This document shows positions 15,544-25,000 of a DNA stretch of 64,000 bases, piece by piece. How positions within the stretch are numbered: position 1 is the first letter of the stretch; each line of letters starts with the position of its first letter. The notes beneath the pieces are model-generated. The model was given only the letters and a program-made list of their open reading frames with translations, was not told where the DNA came from and ran no database searches. The translations under genes were made by a program, and so were the position numbers. The stretch comes from an uncultured Adlercreutzia sp. (GTDB lineage: Bacteria > Actinomycetota > Coriobacteriia > Coriobacteriales > Eggerthellaceae): assembly GCF_958431955.1 (NCBI RefSeq), contig NZ_CAUASN010000010.1, positions 10,240-74,239 on the forward strand, written 5' to 3'.

Positions 15544-18384
15544 GTGGCAAGCAACTACAAGGACACGATGAACCTGCCCAGCACCGATTTCCCCATGCGC
15601 GGGAACCTGCCGGCGCAGGAGCCCAAGCGCCTGGAGACGTGGCAGGAAGAGGACATCTACCGCCGCGTGCTGGAGAAGAACGCCGACGGCAAGCCCTTCA
15701 TCCTGCACGACGGGCCGCCCTATGCCAACGGCCCCATCCACATCGGCCACGCCTTCAACAAGATCCTCAAGGACTTCGTGGTGAAAAGCCATGCCCAGCG
15801 CGGGTACTTCAGCCCCTACATCCCCGGCTGGGACTGCCACGGCCAGCCCATCGAGCACATGGTGGAGGTGACCATCGGGCCTGAGCGCATGGCCGAGATC
15901 ACCCAGCCTGAGCTGCGCCAGCTGTGCCGCGAGTGGGCCGAGAAGTATGTCGACATCCAGCGCGAGGGCTTCAAGCGCCTCGGCGTGAATGCCGACTGGG
16001 AGCATCCCTACCTCACCTTCATCCCGAACTACGAGGCCGGCAACGTGGAGATCTTCAAGGACCTGTACCTGAAGGGCTCGGTCTACCGCGGCCGCAAGCC
16101 CATCCACTGGTGCACGAACTGCCACACCGCCCTGGCCGAGGCCGAGATCGAGTACGGCGACGAGGTGTCGCCGTCCATCTACGTGAAGTTCAAGCTGGAT
16201 GCCACGCCCGGCATCTTCGAGGCGGCCGGTGCCGAAGGCGACGCCTTCATCCTCATCTGGACCACCACCCCCTGGACGCTGCCGGCCAACACCGCCGTGT
16301 CGCTTGCGCCCGAGGCCGACTACGTGATGGTGCAGGTGGCGGGCGACAACCTCATCATGGCCAAGGAGCTCGTGGAAGCGGTGGCCGAGGTGGCCGGCTG
16401 GGAGGACTACGCGCTTGTGGCCGACGGTGCTGGCGAGCCGGTGACCATCAAGGGCAAGCAGCTGTTCGGCCTCACCTACACCGCGCCGGTGCGTCACGAC
16501 ATCAAGGGCACCGTCATCTACGGCGACCATGTGACTCTCGACACGGGCACCGGCGCCGTGCACACGGCTCCCGGCCACGGCCAGGACGACTACCTGGTGG
16601 CGCTCGAGTTCGACATCCCGCTGCTCATGCCCGTGGACGACAACGGCATGTTCACCGACGAGGCCGGCCGCTTCGCGGGCCTTTCCACCGACGAGGCCAA
16701 CCCCGTCATCATCGACTGGCTGCGCGAGCAAGGCACGCTCGTGGCCGAGAAGAAGATCAACCACTCCTACCCGCACTGCTGGCGCTGCCATCAGCCGGTC
16801 ATCTTCCGCGCCACCGACCAGTGGTTCGTCTCCATGGACAAGAACGCCCTGCGCGAGCGGGCGCTCACGGCCATCAACTCCGAGGTGAGCTGGGTGCCGG
16901 CCTGGGCGAAGAACCGCATCGGGTCCATGGTGGCCGACCGTCCCGACTGGTGCATCTCGCGCCAGCGCAGCTGGGGCGTGCCCATCCCCGTGTTCAAGTG
17001 CGCCAAGTGCGGCTCCACCGTGGCCACCGAGGAGACCTTCGACGCGGTGATCGAGCTGTTCAACACCAAGGGCGCCGACGCGTGGTTCACCATGGAGCCG
17101 TCCGAGTACCTGCCGCGCGGCACGAAGTGCGAGGTGTGCGGCTGTACCGAGCTTCTGCCCGAGAAGGACATCCTGGACGTGTGGTGGGAATCCGGCGTGT
17201 CGCACACGAGCGTGTGCCGCCACCGCGCGAGCGAAGGGCTGCGCTTCCCGGCCGATCTGTACCTGGAGGGGTCCGACCAGCACCGCGGCTGGTTCCAGTC
17301 GTCGCTGCTCACCTCCATCGGCGCCTTCGGCGTGCCGCCGTACCGTTCGGTCATGCACTGCGGCTTCACCGTGGACGAGGAGGGCCGCAAGATGTCGAAG
17401 TCGCTCGGCAACGGCATCGACCCGGTGGAGATGTGCGAGAAGTTCGGTGCCGACGTGCTGCGCCTGTGGGTGTCGTCCTGCGACTACTCCCAGGACGTGT
17501 CCATCTCCGACGGCATCTTGAAGCAGGTGTCGGACGCCTACCGCCGCTTCCGCAACACCTTCCGCTTCCTTCTGGGCAACCTGGATGACTTCGGCCCGGC
17601 CGACTTCGTGGAATGGGACGATTTGGAGCCCATCGACCAGTGGCAGATGGTGCGCACCCTGCAGCTGCTCTCCGAGGTGGAGGCGGCCTACGAGGCGCTG
17701 AAGTTCAACGCCGTGTACCGCGCCCTCTACGAGTACGTGAACGATCTGTCGGCCGTGTACATGGACGTGACCAAGGACCGCCTCTACGCCGAGGCGCCCG
17801 CATCGCCGCGCCGTCGCGCCGTTCAGACGGTGCTCATGAACATCTTGGAGGTGCTCGTCCGCGTGATGAGCCCCATCTTGTCGTTCACCACCGACGAGGT
17901 GTGGGATTGCTACCCGCCCGCGTGGCGCGAGGAGGAGGGGCGCCCCGTGTCGGTGCAGCTGGCCGGCTGGCCCACCGCCGCCGACTTCACGCCGGCGGTG
18001 CCCGCCGACGGCGCGGAGCGCGTGGCGGCCTTCGAGGAGATGATGGCCGTGCGCGAGGTGGTCACCAAGGCCCTCGAAGATGCCCGCGCGGCGAAGATCA
18101 TCGGCAAGAGCCAGGAGGCGGCCGTCGCGATCACCGCGCCCGCTGCCGTGGTGGCCACGGCGCGCACCCTCGATGCCGCTGTGTTCGAGGAGCTGTTCAT
18201 CGTGGCGTCGGTGGCCTTCGAGGAGGGCGCCGACGACGAGGTGAGCGCTACGGTGACGGTGGCCGCGGGGGAGAAGTGCCCGCGCTGCTGGAACATCCGC
18301 GAGCTCGGCGGCGACCCGTCCCATCCCGACGTGTGCGCGCGGTGCGGGGCGGCCCTGGACGCCATCGGGTACGAGGGCGAGTAG
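15544..18384 (+). CDS. ileS: Isoleucine-tRNA ligase
   Basis: 946 residues. The class I signature is GPPYANGPIHIGHAFNKIL; editing-domain motifs include WTTTPWTLPANTAV; KMSKS appears as EGRKMSKSLGNGIDP; and the C-terminal zinc finger is CPRCWNIREL...CARCG. The cysteine-bearing zinc finger marks the bacterial IleS1 type. The start is GTG, with AGAGG about 11 bp upstream and the sequence ASNYKDTMNLPSTDFPMRGNLP matching the family start. Its stop codon directly abuts the lspA start. Confidence 0.97.
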   Translation: MASNYKDTMNLPSTDFPMRGNLPAQEPKRLETWQEEDIYRRVLEKNADGKPFILHDGPPYANGPIHIGHAFNKILKDFVVKSHAQRGYFSPYIPGWDCHGQPIEHMVEVTIGPERMAEITQPELRQLCREWAEKYVDIQREGFKRLGVNADWEHPYLTFIPNYEAGNVEIFKDLYLKGSVYRGRKPIHWCTNCHTALAEAEIEYGDEVSPSIYVKFKLDATPGIFEAAGAEGDAFILIWTTTPWTLPANTAVSLAPEADYVMVQVAGDNLIMAKELVEAVAEVAGWEDYALVADGAGEPVTIKGKQLFGLTYTAPVRHDIKGTVIYGDHVTLDTGTGAVHTAPGHGQDDYLVALEFDIPLLMPVDDNGMFTDEAGRFAGLSTDEANPVIIDWLREQGTLVAEKKINHSYPHCWRCHQPVIFRATDQWFVSMDKNALRERALTAINSEVSWVPAWAKNRIGSMVADRPDWCISRQRSWGVPIPVFKCAKCGSTVATEETFDAVIELFNTKGADAWFTMEPSEYLPRGTKCEVCGCTELLPEKDILDVWWESGVSHTSVCRHRASEGLRFPADLYLEGSDQHRGWFQSSLLTSIGAFGVPPYRSVMHCGFTVDEEGRKMSKSLGNGIDPVEMCEKFGADVLRLWVSSCDYSQDVSISDGILKQVSDAYRRFRNTFRFLLGNLDDFGPADFVEWDDLEPIDQWQMVRTLQLLSEVEAAYEALKFNAVYRALYEYVNDLSAVYMDVTKDRLYAEAPASPRRRAVQTVLMNILEVLVRVMSPILSFTTDEVWDCYPPAWREEEGRPVSVQLAGWPTAADFTPAVPADGAERVAAFEEMMAVREVVTKALEDARAAKIIGKSQEAAVAITAPAAVVATARTLDAAVFEELFIVASVAFEEGADDEVSATVTVAAGEKCPRCWNIRELGGDPSHPDVCARCGAALDAIGYEGE

Positions 18385-18960
18385 ATGCGCCGCCGCAATC
18401 TGTGCGTGTTCGCCGCCGTGGTGCTTTTGTGGCTGGCGGCCGATATCGCCACGAAGGCGGTCTGCAACGGCTATGGGCTCGGCGAGGTCATCGCCGGGCC
18501 CTTCCTCGGCCTCATCCAGTTCCGCCTGGCCCACAACACAGGAGCCGCCTGGGGCATGTTCGGCGACTCCACCTTCGCCCTCGGCGTCATGTCGCTTCTG
18601 GTCTGCGCGGCGCTTACGGCCTACCTCATCGCCACGGCAAAGCGGGCGAACCTTGCGGAGGTCATTGGCGTCGCGCTCGTGGTGGCCGGCGGCCTCGGCA
18701 ACGCGCTCGACCGCTTCAGCTTGGGCTATGTGGTTGATTTCATCGACACTACGTTCATCGAGTTCCCCACCTTCAACGTGGCCGACATCGGCGTCACCTG
18801 CGGGTTCGCGCTGTTCTTCATCGGCATGCTCTGGGGTATGCGGCGCGACGAGCGTGCAGCAGTGCCGGCGGCCGCGAAGCCGGCGGCCTCCGACGGCACG
18901 GACGAGCCGTCCGGCGATGTAGCCCGAACGGGCGATGCGCCGGGCCCCGAGGGTCGGTAA
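18385..18960 (+). CDS. lspA: Lipoprotein signal peptidase (signal peptidase II)
   Basis: 191 residues. Four membrane helices and the catalytic motifs AHNTGAAWG, GNALDRF and the second aspartate in FNVADIGVT identify LspA, an inner-membrane aspartyl protease that cleaves prolipoprotein signals. The ATG follows the ileS TAG with zero spacing, implying translational coupling. About 40 residues after the last helix form a polar, disordered-looking tail not usual in the family. Confidence 0.95.
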   Translation: MRRRNLCVFAAVVLLWLAADIATKAVCNGYGLGEVIAGPFLGLIQFRLAHNTGAAWGMFGDSTFALGVMSLLVCAALTAYLIATAKRANLAEVIGVALVVAGGLGNALDRFSLGYVVDFIDTTFIEFPTFNVADIGVTCGFALFFIGMLWGMRRDERAAVPAAAKPAASDGTDEPSGDVARTGDAPGPEGR

Positions 18961-18970
18961 GGTGGGTTCC

Positions 18971-20029
18971 ATGACACGATCGCTCTGCCATATCGTTGCC
19001 GCCGAGGATGCCGGCAGCCGCCTGGACGCGCTGGCCGCGGCCCGGGGCCTGTACGCCTCGCGTTCGGCGGCGGCGCGCGCCATCGAGGAGGAGCGCGTGT
19101 TCGTGAACGGCGCCACCGTCTCCAAGAAGCACGCCGTGGCCGCCGGCGACACCATCGTCTACGAGGTGGACGACGAGCCGGAGTCCGTTGTGGTGTACGG
19201 CGAGCCCATCGACCTGGACATCCGCTACGAGGATGCGGACATGCTCGTCATCTCCAAGCAGGTGGGCCTTGTCTGCCACCCCTCCGTCGACCACGCCCAC
19301 GGCACGCTCGTGAACGCGCTCATCTGGCATTGCGGCGAGGAGAACCTCTGCAACGTGCAGGGCGAGGAGGCCGACCGCCTCGGCATCGTGCACCGGCTCG
19401 ACCGCGATACGAGCGGGCTCATGCTGGCGGCCAAGACCGACGAGGCCGGCCGCGAGCTCATGGCCCAGATCCAGGACCGCGCGGTAGACCGCCACTACCT
19501 GGCCCTCGTCCACGGCATCATGGCCCACGACACCGGCATGATCGACGCTCCCATCGCGCGCTCGGCCGACGAGCGCTGCCGTATGGCCGTGCGCGACGTG
19601 CCGAGCGCCCGCGAGGCCATCACCACCTTCCGGGTGCTGGAGCGCTTCGAGGCCGGCCCCAAGGACGACGGCTACAGCCTCATCGAGTGCAAGCTGTTCA
19701 CCGGGCGCACCCACCAGATCCGCGTGCACATGCAGTACACGCGCCATCCCATCGTGGGGGATCCGGTCTACAACGCCCACGGCCCCCGCGACGCGCGGGC
19801 CCAGCTCGGCCTCGAGCGCCAGTTCCTCCATTCCTACAGCATCGCCTTCGAGCATCCCGTCACCGGCGAGCCCATGGCCTTCGCCGACCAGCTGCCGGCC
19901 GACCTGCGCCGCGCACTGGATGCCCTGGCCGAGCGCTCGGTCGGCGTGACCGAGGCCGGCCGCGAGGTGTTCGCGCTCATGGAGGCGTCGCCGGTACCCT
20001 CGGTGGAAGGGAAGGTGCCCCATGACTAA
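18971..20029 (+). CDS. RluA/RluD-family rRNA pseudouridine synthase
   Basis: 352 residues. An N-terminal S4 RNA-binding domain (about 10-75, SRLDALAAARGLYASRSAAARAIEEERVFVNG) precedes the catalytic domain with HRLDRDTSGLML (catalytic Asp) and the GRTHQIRVHMQYTRHPIVGDPVY motif. In many bacteria lspA is followed by an RluD-type gene. The exact target uridine is not readable. It overlaps hemH by 8 bp. Confidence 0.92.
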   Translation: MTRSLCHIVAAEDAGSRLDALAAARGLYASRSAAARAIEEERVFVNGATVSKKHAVAAGDTIVYEVDDEPESVVVYGEPIDLDIRYEDADMLVISKQVGLVCHPSVDHAHGTLVNALIWHCGEENLCNVQGEEADRLGIVHRLDRDTSGLMLAAKTDEAGRELMAQIQDRAVDRHYLALVHGIMAHDTGMIDAPIARSADERCRMAVRDVPSAREAITTFRVLERFEAGPKDDGYSLIECKLFTGRTHQIRVHMQYTRHPIVGDPVYNAHGPRDARAQLGLERQFLHSYSIAFEHPVTGEPMAFADQLPADLRRALDALAERSVGVTEAGREVFALMEASPVPSVEGKVPHD

Positions 20030-21209
20030 GAAGACCGCGCCCGTGCCGGGCAAAGTGGGCGTCATCATCGCGAACACGGGCACGCCCGCGGCGCCGACCA
20101 AGAAGGCCGTGCGCAAGTACCTGTCCCAGTTTCTCATGGACCCGCGCATCTGCCCCATGCCGCGCCCGGTGTGGTGGCTTTTGCTGCACGGGCACATCCT
20201 CGGCAAGCGCTCCGCGGCGTCGGCTGAGAAGTACCGCGCCATCTGGACGGCGGCGGGATCTCCCATGACCGTGGCCTACGAGGCCCTCGAGCGCGGGCTG
20301 ACCGACTACTACGCCGAGCGCGGGCTTGACGTGGAGGTGCGGGCCGCCATGAGCTACGGGAAACCCTCGCTCAAGGACGCCGTGCGCGAGCTGAAGGAAG
20401 CGGGCTGCTCGCGGCTCGTGGTGCTGCCCATGTACCCGCAGCAGGCGCGCTCCACCACCTCCTCGGTGGCCGATGGCATCGCCCGCGCCGTGCGCCGGGC
20501 CCATTGGCGGCACCCGGTCGACTTCATCGACGACTACAGCGAGGACCCCGTCTACGTGCGCGCCATCGCCGCATCCATCCGCAACGCCGGCTTCTCGGAG
20601 GAGCGCGGCGACCGCCTGCTGTTCTCCTACCACTCCATTCCGCTGAAGGACATCGAGGCGGGGGACGTCTACGAGCTGCAGACCGGTGCCACGAGCCTGG
20701 CCGTGGCCGGCGAGCTGGGGCTCGACCGGCGGGCGTGGACCATCAGCTACCAGAGCCGCTTCGACAAGGGCCGCACGTGGCTTTCCCCCTTCACACGTCC
20801 CACGCTGGTGCGCCTGGCGCGGGCCGCCGAGCCGGGCAGCCGCCTGTTCCTCGTGTGCCCGAACTTCGCGGTGGACTGCCTAGAGACCCTCTACGACGTG
20901 CCGTGCGAGCTGGAGCCGATCTATCGGGCGGCGCTCGCCGGCGAGCTGGTGGATGCCGACGAGGAGCCCGGCGCCTTGGAGAACACCGGCAAGAAGAGCG
21001 CCCAGTGCGATGCCCATCTGCAGGCCCACCGCGACGTGGCGCGCACCGTGCGCATGAAGCGCGCCGCCGAGGATTTCCGCCGCGGCGCCCACCGTCAGCC
21101 GGGCGATGACGAGCCCTTCGTCTACGTGCCGTGCCTCAACAAGTCGCGCGCCCACCTGAAGGTGCTCGCCCACGTGCTCGCCCCCTACGTGGGCGACACC
21201 GAGGCGTAA
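20022..21209 (+). CDS. hemH: Ferrochelatase family protein
   Basis: 395 residues. Diagnostic segments are VGVIIANTGTPAAPTKKAVRKYLSQFL, SPM(T), QQARSTTSSV, LLFSYHSIPLKD (active-site His), TYQSRF-like SYQSRFDKG, and CPNFAVDCLETLYD (conserved Glu). Ferrochelatases insert Fe2+ into protoporphyrin or coproporphyrin; actinobacterial enzymes often use coproporphyrin III. About 50 residues longer than typical, mainly between residues 310 and 370. It overlaps the pseudouridine synthase by 8 bp. No other haem-synthesis gene is in the window except a HemW-like gene 5 kb away. Confidence 0.9.
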   Translation: MTKKTAPVPGKVGVIIANTGTPAAPTKKAVRKYLSQFLMDPRICPMPRPVWWLLLHGHILGKRSAASAEKYRAIWTAAGSPMTVAYEALERGLTDYYAERGLDVEVRAAMSYGKPSLKDAVRELKEAGCSRLVVLPMYPQQARSTTSSVADGIARAVRRAHWRHPVDFIDDYSEDPVYVRAIAASIRNAGFSEERGDRLLFSYHSIPLKDIEAGDVYELQTGATSLAVAGELGLDRRAWTISYQSRFDKGRTWLSPFTRPTLVRLARAAEPGSRLFLVCPNFAVDCLETLYDVPCELEPIYRAALAGELVDADEEPGALENTGKKSAQCDAHLQAHRDVARTVRMKRAAEDFRRGAHRQPGDDEPFVYVPCLNKSRAHLKVLAHVLAPYVGDTEA

Positions 21210-21240
21210 GTTCTTTCAAAACCTTCGTCCCTTGATAAGG

Positions 21241-21268
21241 AAAGCCCCCGATACCGGGGGCTTTCTTG
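21241..21268. terminator. Bidirectional intrinsic terminator
   Basis: AAAGCCCCCG / CGGGGGCTTT (10-bp stem, ATAC loop) followed by CTT. It lies between convergent hemH and the second flavoprotein gene; on the minus strand the tail begins CCTTATC. Confidence 0.75.
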
Positions 21269-21335
21269 TGGAATATGCCGTGGCAGGAGGGAGGGTGCGC
21301 TGCCGTGGCGGAAAAGGCTCGTCGCGTTACGCGGC

Positions 21336-23009
21336 TTAGGCCTCGGCCAGCTCGTGACCGAGCATATAGCCGAAGGTGATGCAACGGCCGTGGGAGTTGC
21401 CGGCCACGTTGATGGGGTAGTCCACCGCAGTGATGTCGCCCATGATGTTGCCGAGCACGTAGAGGCCTTCGATGACCTCGCCGTTCTCATCGAGGCACTG
21501 GAAGTCGTTGTTGCACTTCAGGCCGCCGCAGACGGCGAGCAGCGCCGGACCGACCTTCAGCGCGTAGAAGGGGCCCTCCTTCACGGGGGTGAGGAACACG
21601 GGCTTCTTGTAGTAGTCGGTGTCCTCGCCGGCCTCGCACATGCCGTTGTAACGCTCCACGGTGGCGCTCAGCGTGGCGGCATCGCAGCCAATCTGGGCCG
21701 CCAGATCCTCGATGGTGTCGGCCTCGTAGGCGATGCCCTGCTTCACGTACTCGGGGATCTGGGTCTTGAAGTACTCGGGAGCCAGCTCGAGGTCGCTGCC
21801 GTAAGGGCGGAAGCTGTCCCAGAACATGCCGCCGCCGTAGGGCAGGCCGTTCACGAGGTCGGTGGGCCAGTTCGCGTCGAAGATGGACCACGCCTCGCCG
21901 TTGGGCTGCTTGTTGATGGCCAGCGACTTGCCCTGCACCCAGGTGTCCTCGCACATGAAGCGTTCGCCGTTGTCGTTCACGAACAGGAACGGTCCGTGGA
22001 ACCAGCAGAAGGCCTGGGGATGCATCATGGTGGGAAAGGGCAGGTCCTGCAGCTGGGCGCCGATCCACATGCCCATCTTGTGGCCGTCGCCGGTGTTCAC
22101 GCCGGCCGGGGTGTACTGGCTGCGGGGCTGGCCGTACTCGGCGCAGATGGGGGCGTAGGCCTCGCACATCTCCAGGCTGCCGCCGATGTCGCCGGTGGCC
22201 AGCACGACGCCCTTGGCGGCGTTGTACTGCACATAGCCCTCGCCGGTCTCGCAGATGCAGCCGGTCACGCGGCCCGACTCGTCCTTCACGAGCTGCACGG
22301 CCGGGGAGTCGAAGACGAACTCGGCGCCGTCGCGCACGGCGTCCAGGTAGCACAGCTCGGCGCCGGCGAAGCCGGTGGAAGTGAGGCCGGCCTCCTCGGG
22401 GATCATGAGCATGTGGTAGCCCGGCTGCTCGGCGTACACGTCGTCGTGGCTGTAGAAGGCGCCCACCATGGCGGAGCCGCCGAGGGCCTCGCACTTGTCG
22501 AGCAGCCAGTTGGAAGCCTCCTCGGAGTTGTTGAAGAACTTCACGATGAGGTCCTCGTTCACGCGGCTGGCGCACTGGGCGATCCAGTGCTGCTTGGCGT
22601 TCACCTTGTCCACCGTCACGCCCAGCTCCTCCATGTAGCGGGAGTTGATGGCGCCGAAGCCGCCGCCACGTCCGTTGAAGCTCGCGGTCTTCTCCACCAC
22701 GGTCACCTTGCCGCCCTTCTCGGCAGCCGCCGCCGCGCAGGCGCAGCCGGCCAGACCCGCGCCGATGACGAGGATGTCGGTGTCGACGGTGGAGGCAACA
22801 TCGGTGATGGGCTCGGGAGCGATCTCCCACTCGTAGGCGGCCTCGCCGGTGGCGGCTATGGGCGCATCGCCGGAAGCGGGGGCGCCCCCCTCGGCCGGAG
22901 CCGCCGGCGAGCAGCCGGCCAGGCCCATGGCGGCCGCACCTGCGGCGGTTGCGGCGCCCAGGCCCAGGAACGCACGGCGGGACAGGCCCTTGGAATTCAT
23001 GTCGGTCAT
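21336..23009 (-). CDS. Tat-exported FAD-dependent reductase without FMN domain (fumarate reductase flavoprotein superfamily)
   Basis: 557 residues. The Tat signal LSRRAFLGLGAATAAG ends at AGC, compatible with a lipoprotein. The FAD fold is ILVIGAGLAGCACAAAAAEKGG (about 77-100); later motifs are GVNTGDGHKMGMWIGA, VNDNGERFMCED and the C-terminal VDYPINVAGNSHGRCITFGYMLG. That last signature is shared with the flavoprotein at 29257-30879 but not with the one at 4884-6842, so these two are closer paralogues. The substrate is unknown; no cytochrome or membrane anchor gene is adjacent. ATG at 23009 has AAGGG 6-7 bp upstream. Divergent from the LuxR gene at 23278. Confidence 0.85.
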   Translation of the reverse strand: MTDMNSKGLSRRAFLGLGAATAAGAAAMGLAGCSPAAPAEGGAPASGDAPIAATGEAAYEWEIAPEPITDVASTVDTDILVIGAGLAGCACAAAAAEKGGKVTVVEKTASFNGRGGGFGAINSRYMEELGVTVDKVNAKQHWIAQCASRVNEDLIVKFFNNSEEASNWLLDKCEALGGSAMVGAFYSHDDVYAEQPGYHMLMIPEEAGLTSTGFAGAELCYLDAVRDGAEFVFDSPAVQLVKDESGRVTGCICETGEGYVQYNAAKGVVLATGDIGGSLEMCEAYAPICAEYGQPRSQYTPAGVNTGDGHKMGMWIGAQLQDLPFPTMMHPQAFCWFHGPFLFVNDNGERFMCEDTWVQGKSLAINKQPNGEAWSIFDANWPTDLVNGLPYGGGMFWDSFRPYGSDLELAPEYFKTQIPEYVKQGIAYEADTIEDLAAQIGCDAATLSATVERYNGMCEAGEDTDYYKKPVFLTPVKEGPFYALKVGPALLAVCGGLKCNNDFQCLDENGEVIEGLYVLGNIMGDITAVDYPINVAGNSHGRCITFGYMLGHELAEA

Positions 23010-23064
23010 AGGTTTCCCTTTCTTCTCAGTGCGGAGCCCTCCGCTCCGCCTCTGGTCCTAGGGA

Positions 23065-23100
23065 GTGCCGTCTCGCTTGGGTTCGCGCTTGCGACGGCAC
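23065..23100. promoter_or_regulatory. GTGCCGTC / GACGGCAC inverted repeat in flavoprotein leader
   Basis: An 8-bp perfect inverted repeat separated by 20 bp lies 56-91 bp upstream of the flavoprotein ATG. It could fold as an RNA leader hairpin or serve as an operator. Confidence 0.3.
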
Positions 23101-23182
23101 CGCCCTCCCGTCGTCTATCTTGGCAAAAGTGACGTTTGGATAACATCTGACGATTTGACCTATTTTGCCCGATCAAGTAAAA

Positions 23183-23201
23183 ATGGGCCGAAGTGGCCCA
23201 T
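23183..23201. promoter_or_regulatory. ATGGGCC / GGCCCAT palindrome in divergent promoter region
   Basis: A 7-bp perfect dyad with a 5-bp centre lies mid-way in the 268-bp gap between the flavoprotein and LuxR genes. It differs from the TAACCC-type motif of the other two flavoprotein loci. Confidence 0.35.
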
Positions 23202-23277
23202 AGCATTGGGCGCGCATTTTGCTACGGTTGAGCGTGGGTAGATGCGCTTGTGGCATCGCGCTTTTTAGGGAGGGACA

Positions 23278-24714
23278 ATGCGGGAATCGAACGAGGGCCC
23301 CTTTGCCGACTGGCGGCTTTTGGGGCTCGGCTTCTGGCAGGCGTGGCAGATCGTCACGATGTGCACGAGCACCGTGGCGCCCAATGAGGGGCTGCTCTTC
23401 TCCGAGGGCAACGCCCTGCTCGGATTGCTCGTGCTCATGACGATCGGCTACGGTGCCGTCGTGGTCATGTCGCGGTGGTTCGCGCCCTTCGCGGCGCGAC
23501 GCCTTTTCTATATCGTGGCCGCCGGCGCCATGGCCTTCGGCACTGTTGTCATGCCCCTGGCGGTGCTCGCCGGCACAGGCGCGCTCGGCTGGGCGCTGTT
23601 CATCGCCGCAGCCGCTGCCGCCGCCCTCGGCAATGCGCTTCTGCTCATCATGTGGGGCGAGCTGTGGAGTGCGTTGGCCACCGGGCGGGTGGGTCGGCAT
23701 CTCTACGCCTCCTACACCTTCGCCTTCGTGCTCTTCTTCCTCGTCTACGCTCTGCCGCAGCCGGCGGCCGTAGGGGTGACGGCGCTGTTTCCGGTGGCGT
23801 CGGCGGCCGTGCTGTACGCCTGCCGCCGCGAACCCCGCCGCGAGCCTTCTGTCGTGCCGCTCGATGTGCGCACGATCCCCGTTGGGCGCCTGCTCGTCTG
23901 CCTCTTCGTCATCAGCGTCATATGGGGCCTGACCCAGGGCATGGTGGTCACCTTCGCCGAAGGCGATCCGCTCGTGGTGCCCAAGGCGCTTCTGCTGGCG
24001 GGGGGCGGTATCGGGGCCATTACGCTTTCCATGATGGTCACCTCGTCGCCTTCCGAGGCGCTCACCTTGTACCGGCCCGTCATCCCCGCAGTGCTCGCGG
24101 GTATTGTCTTGCTGCTGCTCGAGCCGGAGGTGTATCCCTTCTTGGGAACGGGGCTCATTATCATGGGCATCTACTGCTTGGACATGCTCATGATGCTCGT
24201 CTCCACCGATGTGGCCTTCCGCGGCCGCATTCCCGTGGCCCTCTCCTTCGGTCTTGCCGTTCTGGCCACGCGGGCCGGCACCCTCGTCGGATCGGTGGGA
24301 GCCGATTGCCTCATATTCTCGCCCTGGTGGTCGGCCCAGCTGCGCCTTGACGTGTGCCTCATCGCCATCCTCCTGCTCGCGGTCATCGGCATGCTCTTCT
24401 TCACGGTGGCCGACGTGCAGAAGATCTATGTCACACCGCGCCTTGCGCGCACCGACGAGTCCCTGGAACAGAAGTGCGCGGCGATGGCGGCCATGTGCCA
24501 TCTGACCAACCGCGAATCAGAGGTCCTCGTGCTTTTGGCCCGCGGGCGCACCGTTCCCTATATCAGCGACGAACTCTCCATTGCCCAGGGCACCGCGAAG
24601 CACCATGTGAGTAACATCTACCGCAAGGTGGGGGTGTACGACCGCCAGGGGCTGCTGGACGCCATCGAGCAGGGCGGCGTGGGAAGGTCTGCGCTGGGGG
24701 ACGATCGCCTTTAA
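23278..24714 (+). CDS. LuxR-family regulator with polytopic membrane N-terminus
   Basis: 478 residues. About twelve hydrophobic segments fill residues 15-385; the C-terminal helix-turn-helix reads LTNRESEVLVLLARGRTVPY, then IAQGTAKHHVSNIYRKVGVY (about 408-460). GGAGGGAC precedes the ATG. Divergent from the flavoprotein gene at 21336-23009, its probable target (inference). The membrane part may sense a ligand or redox state directly, as no partner kinase is present. Confidence 0.88.
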   Translation: MRESNEGPFADWRLLGLGFWQAWQIVTMCTSTVAPNEGLLFSEGNALLGLLVLMTIGYGAVVVMSRWFAPFAARRLFYIVAAGAMAFGTVVMPLAVLAGTGALGWALFIAAAAAAALGNALLLIMWGELWSALATGRVGRHLYASYTFAFVLFFLVYALPQPAAVGVTALFPVASAAVLYACRREPRREPSVVPLDVRTIPVGRLLVCLFVISVIWGLTQGMVVTFAEGDPLVVPKALLLAGGGIGAITLSMMVTSSPSEALTLYRPVIPAVLAGIVLLLLEPEVYPFLGTGLIIMGIYCLDMLMMLVSTDVAFRGRIPVALSFGLAVLATRAGTLVGSVGADCLIFSPWWSAQLRLDVCLIAILLLAVIGMLFFTVADVQKIYVTPRLARTDESLEQKCAAMAAMCHLTNRESEVLVLLARGRTVPYISDELSIAQGTAKHHVSNIYRKVGVYDRQGLLDAIEQGGVGRSALGDDRL

Positions 24715-24797
24715 GGACCGGGTTGACTCGCGCGATGGGCTCGCAGCCGAGTCCGCGATGCTCGTTCGGGGGGGGGTGCTGGGGCAATAGTCTCTCG

Positions 24798-24987
24798 ATT
24801 GCGGAAAGTCGCCCTTTGATGGAACGGTTTCGAAAACACGCCCCTCGATTGCGGAAAGTCGCCCAACAGCGGGCGACTTTCCGCAATATAGAGCCCGATA
24901 CGGCCTATGCACTCACTCTGAAGTCGTAAAGGGCGGTGGCACGCGTTCCTTTATGGCGACTTTCCGCAATTTCAAGGCGTGTTTTCG
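24798..24987. repeat. REP-like inverted and direct repeat cluster
   Basis: A 17-bp unit ATTGCGGAAAGTCGCCC occurs at 24798-24814 and 24848-24864 (direct, 50 bp apart) and inverted at 24871-24887, the last two forming a perfect 17-bp stem with a 6-nt loop. A further inverted copy is at 24955-24970. A larger inverted repeat has arms 24831-24863 and 24955-24987: CGAAAACACGCC, 5 variable bases, then 16 bp of the unit. It lies between convergent LuxR and LysR genes. It encodes nothing recognisable and could also act as a terminator. Confidence 0.7.
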
Positions 24988-25000
24988 CACCTGCTCGAGT

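Noticed and set aside
15538..19155. Long minus-strand frame opposite ileS and lspA (1,205 codons)
   Set aside because: Antisense of verified essential genes, no motif, low-complexity composition.
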